Positions 56,359 to 64,000 of a stretch of DNA of 64,000 bases are shown here, in pieces; position 1 is the first letter of the stretch; every line of letters begins with the position of its first letter. The DNA comes from Rhodococcus sp. AW25M09. GTDB lineage: Bacteria; Actinomycetota; Actinomycetes; Mycobacteriales; Mycobacteriaceae. The stretch covers positions 1 through 64,000 of the forward strand of contig NZ_CAPS01000026.1 in assembly GCF_000333955.1 (NCBI RefSeq), read 5' to 3'. The position numbers and the translations under genes are program-made. The notes beneath the pieces were generated by a model, which ran no database searches, was not told the origin of the DNA, and saw only the letters and a program-made list of their open reading frames with translations.

Positions 56359-57399
56359 GTGATCGATCGCAGAACCATGCTCGGCGCGCTCGGTGCGGCG
56401 ACGATTTCCGGAGCCGCCCTCTCGGCTCTGACCTCGGCAACGGCATCGGCATCCCCGACGCCGTCCGGAGGCGGAGTGATCGACGTGCACTCGCACATGG
56501 TGCCGGACTTCTACGTGCGGGAAGCCCTCGCGTCGGGCATCGTTTTTCCCGACGGGATGCCGAAGTGGCCGTCCTGGTCGGTCGGCGAACACCTGCAGAT
56601 GATGGACGGCTGCGGCATCGACAGCGCGATCCTGTCGGTCTCCTCACCCGGAGTGCACTTCGGCGACGACGGCAAGGCGGCCGACTTGGCACGTCGTGTC
56701 AACGACTTCGGTGCCGGCGCGGTGGCCGGTCAACGACGCCTTGGCTTCTTCGCCTCGCTTCCGCTGCCGAACGTCGTCGACTCCGTGGTCGAGGCCATCC
56801 GCGCACTCGACCAGTTGGGGGCCGACGGCGTGACAGTGATGTCCAATGCCGGTGGAATCTATCTGGGCAATGCCGTGCTGGCGCCACTGCTCGCCGCCCT
56901 CGACGCGCGATCGGCGGTGGTCTTCGTCCATCCCACATCGCCACCGAACTCCGCTGCGGTATCCCTCGGGCGTCCGGCTCCGATGATCGAATTCCTTTTC
57001 GAGACAGCACGAACCGTCGTCGACCTGATTCTTCTCGGTGTGGTCGACCGATTCCCGAATATCCGCTGGGTGTTCACCCATGGCGGCGGGGTACTGCCAC
57101 TGGTTGCCGATCGCGTCGACTTCTTCCGTACCCAGGTCGGCCTGGGTTCCCCGACGACGCCGGATGTGCTGCAGCGCTTGTGGTTCGACCTGGCCGGTAC
57201 CCCGGTCCCGCGGCAACTGCCCGCATTGTTGTCGGTTGTCGGCCCCGATCGCCTGGTGTACGGCAGTGACTACTGCTTCACGCCGATCGCCGCTGTGCAG
57301 AATCAGCTGCGTTCGCTCGATTCCGGTGCCGCCGAGGGCGGACTCGGGAACTGGCGCGCCGCGACGAACGACAACGCTCGTACGCTGCTGAAACTCTGA
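56359..57399 (+). CDS. exported amidohydrolase (ACMSD-like)
   Basis: A 346-residue metal-dependent hydrolase/decarboxylase of the amidohydrolase_2 family. Metal ligands: DVHSH near 40, FVHPTSP in the middle, THGGG and YGSDY near the C-terminus. An RR-containing, twin-arginine-like signal (RRTMLGALGAATISGAALSALTSATASA) suggests folded export by Tat. GTG at 56359 has AAGGA 8 nt upstream and starts just before the RR; an ATG at 56308 is a longer alternative. Substrate unknown. Confidence 0.85.
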   Translation: MIDRRTMLGALGAATISGAALSALTSATASASPTPSGGGVIDVHSHMVPDFYVREALASGIVFPDGMPKWPSWSVGEHLQMMDGCGIDSAILSVSSPGVHFGDDGKAADLARRVNDFGAGAVAGQRRLGFFASLPLPNVVDSVVEAIRALDQLGADGVTVMSNAGGIYLGNAVLAPLLAALDARSAVVFVHPTSPPNSAAVSLGRPAPMIEFLFETARTVVDLILLGVVDRFPNIRWVFTHGGGVLPLVADRVDFFRTQVGLGSPTTPDVLQRLWFDLAGTPVPRQLPALLSVVGPDRLVYGSDYCFTPIAAVQNQLRSLDSGAAEGGLGNWRAATNDNARTLLKL

Positions 57400-57422
57400 C
57401 CTGTGAGGGGCGAGTGGAATCT

Positions 57423-57716
57423 ATGAACACCCAAGCATTGCAACCGATTTCCGAGCACTGGGATTGGCAGATGCGAGCCTCCTGCCGCTCGATGCCGGTC
57501 TCGATGTTCTATCCACCTCTGGGGATGAGGGGGTACTCGTTGAGGAATCTCGAGCGACAGGCCAAGCTCGTGTGCGACCGATGCCCCGTGATCTTGCAGT
57601 GCCTGCGGCACGCGCTCGATTCCGACGAGAGGCACGGAGTGTGGGGCGGATCGACCGCACACGAGCGGTCCCGGATGACTCGCGTTACTCCTGCCGAGCG
57701 GCATTCGCAACGATGA
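57423..57716 (+). CDS. WhiB-family iron-sulfur regulator
   Basis: A 97-residue WhiB-like protein with the four cluster ligands C21, C51, C54 and C60 (CDRCPVILQC) and the turn GVWGG near 72 that contacts sigma factor. Such actinobacterial proteins carry a redox-sensitive [4Fe-4S] cluster. ATG at 57423 is adopted; a GTG at 57414 is also possible. Its 3' end overlaps the convergent TipA-like gene by 32 bp. Confidence 0.9.
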   Translation: MNTQALQPISEHWDWQMRASCRSMPVSMFYPPLGMRGYSLRNLERQAKLVCDRCPVILQCLRHALDSDERHGVWGGSTAHERSRMTRVTPAERHSQR

Positions 57717-58482
57717 CATCGCGAACGTACTGCGCCAAGCCCGGTGCAATGTCGTTGTAGTGCTTGGCGAATCGCTCGTCCGAGATGTACGTCTCCGCCA
57801 GGTTCACGTGCATCTCGTGGTTGCAGTCGTAGTGCCGAGCGATGGTCGCCCGGTGACGTTCGGCCAGCACTCCTGCCTCGGCCGAATCTGCAGCCACAGC
57901 GTTCTGCAGCGCAGCGGCGAAATCTGCTTCCAGGCGGTCTGTTTCGTCCTTGATGGCCGCCCAGTCGTCCTTGGTGAACGACGCCGTTCGTTCCTGCGAC
58001 TGCTTCCACGCGTCGGTCTCGCCCCAACGCTGCTCGGCCTCCTCGGCGTACTCCTCGCCCAGCCAGTTGTCGCCGAAGATCTCTCGCTGCTCCTCCGGAG
58101 TCAGTTGCATGCCCATCTTTTTCGCCTCCATCATCTTGTCCACGGCCGCAGCCATTGCGTGCAAGTGATCGATTCGTTCGTTCAACAGATCCCGCTGCCG
58201 ACGCAGATGCGCCATCGCGTCGACCCCCGGATCGTCGAGCAGAGCCGCGACGGTCTCGAGCGGAAACCCGAGTTCGCGGTAGGTCAACACCTGATGCAGC
58301 CGCTCGACATCGGCCGACGAGTACGTCCGATAGCCCTTCGGGGTTCTCCCCGACGGCACCACCAGTGCGATCTCGTCGTAGTGATGCAGCGTTCGCACAC
58401 TGACATTCACCAGCCGTGCGACTGCGCCGACCTGCATACTGTCCGAATCATGTCCGTAGGACGAATCACTCACGAACGACAC
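57685..58482 (-). CDS. MerR-family TipA-like regulator with TipAS domain
   Basis: A 265-residue regulator: MerR winged helix (MQVGAVARLVNVSVRTLHHYDEIALVVPSGRTPKGYRTY), coiled coil, and a C-terminal all-helical TipAS/albicidin-type antibiotic-binding domain (about 140-260; HYDCNHEMHVNLAETYISDERFAKHYNDIAPGLAQYV). In Streptomyces TipAL senses thiopeptides. The Met at residue 16, directly before QVGAVA, is an equally plausible start (58437). Confidence 0.9.
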   Translation of the reverse strand: MSFVSDSSYGHDSDSMQVGAVARLVNVSVRTLHHYDEIALVVPSGRTPKGYRTYSSADVERLHQVLTYRELGFPLETVAALLDDPGVDAMAHLRRQRDLLNERIDHLHAMAAAVDKMMEAKKMGMQLTPEEQREIFGDNWLGEEYAEEAEQRWGETDAWKQSQERTASFTKDDWAAIKDETDRLEADFAAALQNAVAADSAEAGVLAERHRATIARHYDCNHEMHVNLAETYISDERFAKHYNDIAPGLAQYVRDVIVANAARQE

Positions 58483-58528
58483 TGTGCTGCCTCCCGTGGC
58501 GTGAGGGTCAAGACGAAGTTCGAGTCTC

Positions 58529-59734
58529 CTAGCGAATCACACGTTCGCAGCCGGAGGTCGGAACCCCGGCGAGGCGCTGCGCGAGCCAGTCGTATGCACC
58601 GGGGCGGCCGTTGGACTGAGCGAGCGTATGGTCCCCGGGAACTTCCTCGAGATGGACCGACGCACCTGCGGCGCACCACTGGTCCTGCACCGCCTCGGCC
58701 CCTTCCTTGGGGATGAGGAAGTCCTGGATGCCCTGGTAGATGTACGCCGGAGCCTCCGGCTTCTGCTGACCCATGCGGTTTTCCTCGACGATGGCCTTGG
58801 TGATCGGGTGGTCGAAGACATCAGGCACACTGGAGAGATTTCGCTGGTCCAACAGCAGTAGTCCCGTGTAGGACAACACATCTACGCATTGATCCTTCTG
58901 TGCCAGGGCCAGTCGCTTGCCGTTGTCGTTGGCGAGCTGCCGCATCTCCGGGTACTCCCGGGAGAGTCCGATCGTCGCCGCAGTGAACAAGCCCGATCCG
59001 ATCTGGCCGTTCAGCGAGGTCTGCAGAATCTTGTAATCGGTCGGCGGGCCGCCGAACGCAACGCCGACGATGTTCAGCTCGGGTGCGTACTCGGGTGCCA
59101 ACTGCGCGGCCCAACCCGAGGCGATCGCACCACCGGAATAACCGGTGATGCCGATCGGTGCAGCCGCGCTCACTCCCGCACTCTGGGACGCTCGGAGACC
59201 GTCGAGCACGGTGTGTCCGGAGACGAGACCGGCCGAGTAGGCCTGGCGCGGACCCTGATAATCGGTGACGACCACGGTGTAGCCGCGTCCGAGCAGAATG
59301 CGAACCTGGTCGACTTCCTTGTTGTTGCCGCGGGGGAGTGTGTACGACGGCGCGCACTTGTTTCCGAGCGAGTCCGTTGCCTCGTTGTAGGCGATGACGG
59401 GCCGGTCGCCGCCCCCGGTCCACGGCGCGTTCGGAGTGAGCACCGTCGTCGCGGCGGCGATGGGCCGGTTCTTGGAGTCGGTCGAGCGGAAGAGCAACTG
59501 CACGGACGAGGCCTCGGGAGTAACCGCGACGTCGCGGCGGTTCAGCACCGTGCCGGGCTGGAGATTGTCGTATCCGGCAGGCGGATCGAACCACGGATCA
59601 CCGAGCGGAGTGGGTAGATATGCAGCGGGATCGCTCGGCGGCGAGATGAAGTCCTCGAGTGGACCGGCGTGGGCCGATCCTGCGAACGACAGCATCAATG
59701 CTGCAGCTCCGGCCAGAACGATTGTCTTGCGCAT
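58529..59734 (-). CDS. secreted lipase (secretory lipase/LIP family)
   Basis: A 401-residue exported triacylglycerol-lipase-like protein. Signal peptide: MRKTIVLAGAAALMLSFAGSAHA. Nucleophile motif GYSGG (GITGYSGGAIASGW, near 198), with the acid and His expected in the C-terminal third (YQGIQDFLIP, PGDHTL). Four Cys may form disulfides. ATG at 59734 gives a clean signal peptide; longer frames do not. Monocistronic. Confidence 0.9.
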   Translation of the reverse strand: MRKTIVLAGAAALMLSFAGSAHAGPLEDFISPPSDPAAYLPTPLGDPWFDPPAGYDNLQPGTVLNRRDVAVTPEASSVQLLFRSTDSKNRPIAAATTVLTPNAPWTGGGDRPVIAYNEATDSLGNKCAPSYTLPRGNNKEVDQVRILLGRGYTVVVTDYQGPRQAYSAGLVSGHTVLDGLRASQSAGVSAAAPIGITGYSGGAIASGWAAQLAPEYAPELNIVGVAFGGPPTDYKILQTSLNGQIGSGLFTAATIGLSREYPEMRQLANDNGKRLALAQKDQCVDVLSYTGLLLLDQRNLSSVPDVFDHPITKAIVEENRMGQQKPEAPAYIYQGIQDFLIPKEGAEAVQDQWCAAGASVHLEEVPGDHTLAQSNGRPGAYDWLAQRLAGVPTSGCERVIR

Positions 59735-59888
59735 GGATCCCCACCCTGTTGCTTCGTACGCCCCGACGTCGAAGTAGACCGCTGTCCATCGTGCCACAGG
59801 GTCCGGCAACTTCGACCCTGTGAACTGAGCCCAAGACCAGGTAGGTTGTCTGTTACTCAAAACACTACTAACCAGTAGGGACATCGAA

Positions 59889-61442
59889 ATGCCTGCACCG
59901 TCCGCCTCGACCTTCTCCCGGCTCGCTGACCTCATCGCCATTCCCGACGCCGAATCGCGACCGACGAAAACGATCACCGAGGTGTTCACCGGTAAGGAGC
60001 TGGCGACCATCCCGGTCGGCACCGCTGCCGATGCAACGGCTGCGGTTGCGCGTGCACGCGCAGCTCAGAAGGCATGGGCCAAGCGCCCGGTGTCCGAACG
60101 TGCCGAGATCTTCCACCGCTACCGAGACCTGGTGCTCGCCCATCGCGACGAGCTGATGGACATGGCACAGGCCGAGACCGGCAAGTCCCGTGCCGCGGCC
60201 CTCGAGGAAGTTCTCGACATCGCGATGACCTCGCGGCACTACGCGCGCACCGCCGCGAAGCTGCTGGCACCCAAGAAGGTCACCGGCATGTTGCCGGTGC
60301 TGACCAAGACGCGAGTCCGGTACCAGCCGAAGGGCATCGTCGGGATCATCTCCCCGTGGAATTACCCGATGACCCTGGCAGTCTCGGACGCTATCCCGGC
60401 CCTGCTGGCGGGCAACGGTGTGGTTCTCAAGCCCGACAGCCAGACCCCCTACTGCGCCCTCGCGTGCGTCGAACTGCTCTACAAGGCAGGTCTTCCTCGT
60501 GACCTGTTCGCCGTAGTGCCCGGTCCGGGCTCGGTGGTGGGCACCGCATTGGTCGAGAACACCGAGTACGTCATGTTCACCGGCTCCACCGCCACCGGTC
60601 AGCTACTGGCCGAGCAGGCCGGGCGTCGGCTCATCGGGTTCTCCGCCGAGCTCGGCGGCAAGAACGCCATGATCGTCGCCAAGGGTGCCAACCTGCGGGA
60701 GGTGTCCGACGCGGCCGTGCGAGCATGCTTCTCCAACTCAGGGCAGCTCTGCATCTCCATCGAACGCATCTACGTCGAGAAGTCGATCGCCGCCGAGTTC
60801 ACCGAGAAGTTCGGGGAACGTGTCCGCAGCATGAGCCTCGGGGCGGATTACGATTTCGGCATCGAGATGGGCAGCCTCATCTCCGAGGACCAGATCAAGA
60901 CTGTCTCGGCTCACGTCGACGACGCCAAGGTCAAGGGCGCGACCGTCATCGCCGGCGGCAAGGCTCGCCCCGACATCGGCCCGCTGTTCTACGAGCCGAC
61001 GCTGCTGGCGAACGTGACCGAGGACATGGAGTGTGCGGCAGCGGAGACCTTCGGGCCGCTGGTGTCGATCTACCCCGTGGCCGACGTCGACGAGGCGATC
61101 GACAAGGCCAACGACACCGAGTACGGACTCAACGCCAGCGTCTGGGCCAAGACCAAGTCGCAGGGCGAAGCCATTGCTGCTCGGCTGCATTCGGGCACCG
61201 TCAACGTCGACGAGGGCTACGCGCCGACGTGGGGAACCACCGGTGCGCCGATGGGCGGCATGGGTGTATCCGGTATGGGGCGACGGCACGGAGCCGAAGG
61301 GCTGCTCAAGTACACCGAGCCGCAGACCATTGCCACCACTCGTCTGCTCAATCTCGGTGGGCCGCGCGGTCTTCCGCCGAAACTGTGGGCAAAGATCATG
61401 CCCCCCTTCGTCAAGGCGCTGAAGTACATTCCCGGTCGGTAG
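59889..61442 (+). CDS. gabD2: succinate-semialdehyde dehydrogenase (NADP+)
   Basis: A 517-residue aldehyde dehydrogenase, matching the actinobacterial GabD2 branch that oxidises succinic semialdehyde to succinate. Catalytic Glu is in ELGGKN and catalytic Cys in FSNSGQLCISIERIYVE; the oxyanion Asn is in SPWNYPM. No gabT or other GABA gene is adjacent. The upstream gap is 154 bp. Confidence 0.9.
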   Translation: MPAPSASTFSRLADLIAIPDAESRPTKTITEVFTGKELATIPVGTAADATAAVARARAAQKAWAKRPVSERAEIFHRYRDLVLAHRDELMDMAQAETGKSRAAALEEVLDIAMTSRHYARTAAKLLAPKKVTGMLPVLTKTRVRYQPKGIVGIISPWNYPMTLAVSDAIPALLAGNGVVLKPDSQTPYCALACVELLYKAGLPRDLFAVVPGPGSVVGTALVENTEYVMFTGSTATGQLLAEQAGRRLIGFSAELGGKNAMIVAKGANLREVSDAAVRACFSNSGQLCISIERIYVEKSIAAEFTEKFGERVRSMSLGADYDFGIEMGSLISEDQIKTVSAHVDDAKVKGATVIAGGKARPDIGPLFYEPTLLANVTEDMECAAAETFGPLVSIYPVADVDEAIDKANDTEYGLNASVWAKTKSQGEAIAARLHSGTVNVDEGYAPTWGTTGAPMGGMGVSGMGRRHGAEGLLKYTEPQTIATTRLLNLGGPRGLPPKLWAKIMPPFVKALKYIPGR

Positions 61443-61483
61443 TACTGGGCCTGGTGGCGTAACCGTCGACGACGGGGGATGTT

Positions 61484-62881
61484 CTACGTAGCTCGTAGGA
61501 CCGAAATGCTCAGTGACCTGCTGTAGATCGAGTCGGCTCCGACTCGATCCAGCATCGGCCACGACTGCAGATCGATTCCCTCGTCGTCGATCGCGTTCGT
61601 GGGTATGTCCCACACAGTGTTCCCGGTTCTGACGTCGATGCCCCGCAACACCTCGGGTCCGAACAGCGTGGCGACGTCGCCGTCCAGCGCGCCGACAGCA
61701 GAGAACCTTCCCGCGTCGTGGCTCCAGAGCAGGTCTCCGGTGTCGAGATCGACAGCGGATTCGGTGGCAGTGGCGTCGTCGCGGAGCAGTGCCACCGACC
61801 CCGCGACGGCGTGAACGAGCCCGTTCGTGGTCAGAAACCTCGCGGCCGGACCGCTGACGTCTGCCGGAACGTCCCAGAGCAGTGCGTCGTTCGTCCAGAC
61901 CGGATCGGGATCGGACGGTCGGTATCCGCCGGTGCCGAGCAACAACGGACTCGACTCCGCGGGAGAGCCGAACGTCGGCCGCTGAACGGTCACGGAATCC
62001 GTTGCAGCGAGAACTGTTCCCTCGGTATCGACAATCTCCGAACCCGTGACCGAACCGGGATCGGAACAGTCGATGCGAACCACCCGTACCGCGCCGCCCC
62101 GGGACGCGGTGCCGGACCGAGCACAGTCGGGAGCTGTTCTGGACCAGAGGTTCTCTCCGGTGCCGAGGTCGAATGCGAACACTCCGCGGGCATCCTCGAA
62201 GATGCCGACCCCGTTCTCGGTGCGCAACATGGAGGCGGACGACGAACTCCCCGCGGACGCGGAATCGAACTGCACCGACCAGTCCGCGTCGAGGGCGTCG
62301 GCCGTGCCGCGGGAGATCGTCGGCCGGGCACCGTCGTCCATCGGGTGTGAGGTGTACACGTGATGATCGAGCGTGGTCAGGTTCGTGATGGGGAACGCCG
62401 CGTCCCGAGTGTTCGATTCCCCGGATCTGCCGTCGACAGTGAGGATTTCGGACTCCGAGCCGCTGCTGCCGCGATAGCAGACCACCTGTCCGTCGACGAA
62501 TTCCTCGCCGCAGCCGACGGTGCCCGTTGCCGGAACGCGCCACAGCAGCGCACCGTCGGCGATGTCGAGACCCACCAGCTCCGGTTCGACGAAGTTTCGC
62601 CCGTCCACCACACCGACGAGGGTGACGACCGTCGAACCGTCGGTGATGGAACCGGACTCCATCGAATCGGTGTCGCTACCGGCAGCGGGGTCGCGGAATT
62701 GGCCGCCCGGGGCACCGACCTCCGCGGTAGTGAGCGTCCATCCCAGACCGGGAGCTGCTCCCGTCGCGCCGTCCACGGGGGTGCCGGCCTGCGGCGGCGT
62801 CTTCTCGGCTGCACACGATGCGCAGGCAAGAGCGGCTGCCAGGACCGCCGCGGCGGCGGACATTTGCAGACGACGTGTCAT
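61484..62881 (-). CDS. PQQ-like beta-propeller lipoprotein
   Basis: A 465-residue exported lipoprotein: signal MTRRLQMSAAAAVLAAALACASC with a Cys near 23, then a propeller with blades such as GALLWRVPATGTVGCGE, ENLWSRTAPDC, GDLLWSHDAGRFSAVG and GNTVWDIPTNA. The ATG at 62881 has a GGGGGA site upstream. Same architecture as the lipoprotein at 23497. Role unknown. Convergent with gabD2. Confidence 0.82.
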   Translation of the reverse strand: MTRRLQMSAAAAVLAAALACASCAAEKTPPQAGTPVDGATGAAPGLGWTLTTAEVGAPGGQFRDPAAGSDTDSMESGSITDGSTVVTLVGVVDGRNFVEPELVGLDIADGALLWRVPATGTVGCGEEFVDGQVVCYRGSSGSESEILTVDGRSGESNTRDAAFPITNLTTLDHHVYTSHPMDDGARPTISRGTADALDADWSVQFDSASAGSSSSASMLRTENGVGIFEDARGVFAFDLGTGENLWSRTAPDCARSGTASRGGAVRVVRIDCSDPGSVTGSEIVDTEGTVLAATDSVTVQRPTFGSPAESSPLLLGTGGYRPSDPDPVWTNDALLWDVPADVSGPAARFLTTNGLVHAVAGSVALLRDDATATESAVDLDTGDLLWSHDAGRFSAVGALDGDVATLFGPEVLRGIDVRTGNTVWDIPTNAIDDEGIDLQSWPMLDRVGADSIYSRSLSISVLRAT

Positions 62882-62951
62882 GGAAGCATCCCCCGCCTGT
62901 GTAGAAACGACTGAAGTGGTGGTCCGACCGGCACCCGAGCATATAGAGAAC

Positions 62952-62993
62952 GACAATTCCCCGCACTCCCGATGGGGAGTGCGGGGAATTGTC
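62952..62993 (-). terminator. strong rho-independent terminator of the MFS gene
   Basis: A perfect 19-bp stem (62952-62970 with 62975-62993, arms starting GACAATTCCCCGCACTCC) around a GATG loop, followed on the minus strand by a moderately U-rich CTCTATAT. It lies 12 bp after the MFS stop and insulates the lipoprotein gene. Confidence 0.85.
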
Positions 62994-63005
62994 CTGCCAC
63001 GCGAA

Positions 63006-64000
63006 CTAGTTGACGCTCTGGCCGTTCAGTCCGGCATGTGCGTAATCGTTGCGACTGTCGGGAATGTGGTTGTCTCCCAACACCCGCGCAACCTGCTCCT
63101 CGCTGAGTCCGAGGCGGCGAAGCCGCTCGCACACCGCGTCGAAGTCGATCATCTTCGCATCGAGTTCATGTTGCAGGGCAACGACTTCGGCGCGGAGGAT
63201 CTCGGCCTCGTCGAGTGCGGCCAAGGTGTCACTCGGCTCGGGCAGCAGCAGCGCGAGCAGTCGATCACGTGCATCGGCGTTCAGGCCCTCGAAGGGACGC
63301 TGCCCCGGCTGGGCTTCGTGGCGACCCTCGACCCGACGATCGGTGCCGTAGTCGGCCGAGACGTACTCCTGGGTCGCGCCGTAGGACGGGATCTCGGCGA
63401 GCTGGTCCTGCGGCTCGTCCACCGGTCCTGGCGCGGGTGTCGACGCGATGTCGATCGTCTGGCGCAGTGGGCGGTTCGGGATGAAAACCACTGCGATCAA
63501 CGTGACGATCGCGACGAAACCGGCGACCATGAAGATGCGTCCGGTCGCATCACCGTAGGCGGTGCGGATGACGTTGACGATCGGTGCGGGCAGCGAGGCG
63601 AGATCGAGTGATCCACCGCCGCTGGCCGAGCTGTCCACGCCCAGCTGAGCCAGACCGGCTGCCGACTTCTCGGCGACCCGGGTAGCCAACAGCGATCCGA
63701 GAACCGAGACGCCGATTGCGCCGCCGAAGGTACGGAAGAACGCAACGGTCGACGATGCGGCACCGACGTTCTGCACGCTGACCGTGTTCTGCACTGCAAG
63801 CACGAGATTCTGCATCAGCATGCCGGTACCGAGGCCGACGATGGTGATGAAGATACCGACCGTGACCAGGCTGGTGGCGTGGTCGATGGTGCCCAGGAGC
63901 AGGAATCCGACGACCAGCAGAACGGAACCGGTGACGATGAACGGCTTCCATTTACCGAACTTGGTGATGAGCTGGCCGGAGCCGACGGAGGCGACGAGCA
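63006..64000 (-). CDS. MFS transporter, DHA2 family, C-terminal part (5' end beyond window)
   Basis: The frame stays open to the right edge. The visible part has the late helices of a 14-TM drug:H+ antiporter: ITKFGKWKPFIVTGSVLLVVGFLLLG, MLMQNLVLAVQNTV, GAASSTVAFFRTFGGAIGVSVLGSLLA and GRIFMVAGFVAIVTLIAVVFIPN. After the last helix comes an unusually long cytoplasmic tail of about 130 residues, acidic and ending in a probable coiled coil (TLAALDEAEILRAEVVALQHELDAKMIDFDAVCERLRRLG). Likely an exporter of a toxic compound. Confidence 0.88.
   Translation of the reverse strand, partial: LVASVGSGQLITKFGKWKPFIVTGSVLLVVGFLLLGTIDHATSLVTVGIFITIVGLGTGMLMQNLVLAVQNTVSVQNVGAASSTVAFFRTFGGAIGVSVLGSLLATRVAEKSAAGLAQLGVDSSASGGGSLDLASLPAPIVNVIRTAYGDATGRIFMVAGFVAIVTLIAVVFIPNRPLRQTIDIASTPAPGPVDEPQDQLAEIPSYGATQEYVSADYGTDRRVEGRHEAQPGQRPFEGLNADARDRLLALLLPEPSDTLAALDEAEILRAEVVALQHELDAKMIDFDAVCERLRRLGLSEEQVARVLGDNHIPDSRNDYAHAGLNGQSVN

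Overview
This 64 kb window is high-GC chromosomal DNA from a mycolate-type actinomycete, most likely Rhodococcus (or the related Rhodococcoides). The evidence is the combination of DUF3558 lipoproteins, a WhiB protein, DUF5313, MmpL-type and cutinase-type proteins, a DUF222/HNH (13E12-like) protein, frequent GTG starts and ATGA-coupled operons. No rRNA, tRNA, CRISPR array, integrase or transposase was recognised. Most of the window is dense, ordinary chromosome.

Layout. 0-2 kb: an Hsp20 gene under a CIRCE element, and a Rieske/DUF5914 protein. 2-9.4 kb: a betaine-type N-demethylation locus. A Rieske ferredoxin and its FAD reductase are divergent from a dimethylglycine oxidase/dehydrogenase, a sarcosine-oxidase-like flavoenzyme and a Rieske oxygenase alpha subunit; an IclR regulator closes the locus. 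Together they would strip methyl groups stepwise from a glycine-betaine-like compound towards glycine. A 33-bp repeat array sits inside this operon. 9.4-11 kb: AzlCD amino-acid exporter with a divergent XRE-cupin regulator. 11-15.7 kb: an SDR, a two-component system and an ABC-2 exporter. 15.9-18 kb: a tandem duplication of a DUF3558 lipoprotein plus a small helical protein.

18.3-26.8 kb looks like one persulfide/thiol-stress regulon. It encodes a CsoR-family repressor that lacks the copper-binding His (CstR-like), a metallo-beta-lactamase/rhodanese protein (CstB-like), DUF2892, DUF302, an MmpL transporter, a small Cys-rich protein, a DsbA-like thioredoxin-fold protein and CcdA. Five palindromic ACCC/GGGT boxes sit at its promoters. 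Immediately downstream is a retron-like reverse transcriptase translationally coupled to a two-helix YrhK-like membrane protein; the 320 bp in front of it could hold a structured RNA. This pair is the best candidate for an undescribed system.

28.9-32.1 kb: galactose (Leloir) operon, a DeoR regulator followed by galT and galK. 32.2-36.7 kb: secreted or anchored proteins (cutinase, beta-propellers). 36.8-41 kb: a MerR/GyrI regulator and a second NarL-type two-component system with a DUF4097 protein. 41-42.2 kb: a photolyase-like protein whose domains appear circularly permuted. 42.3-44 kb: FmdB and formamidase. 44-50.7 kb: mostly uncharacterised proteins, DUF222/HNH and two small PLDc_N membrane proteins. 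50.6-64 kb: metabolic enzymes (aldo/keto reductase, class IV aminotransferase, serine hydrolase, alpha/beta hydrolase with its TetR repressor, RraA, amidohydrolase, secreted lipase, succinate-semialdehyde dehydrogenase), WhiB and TipA-like regulators, a further beta-propeller lipoprotein and the C-terminal part of a DHA2 MFS transporter that runs off the right edge.

All functional calls come from reading protein sequence and context. Start codons were chosen on visible ribosome-binding sites and couplings and differ in places from the longest possible frame.
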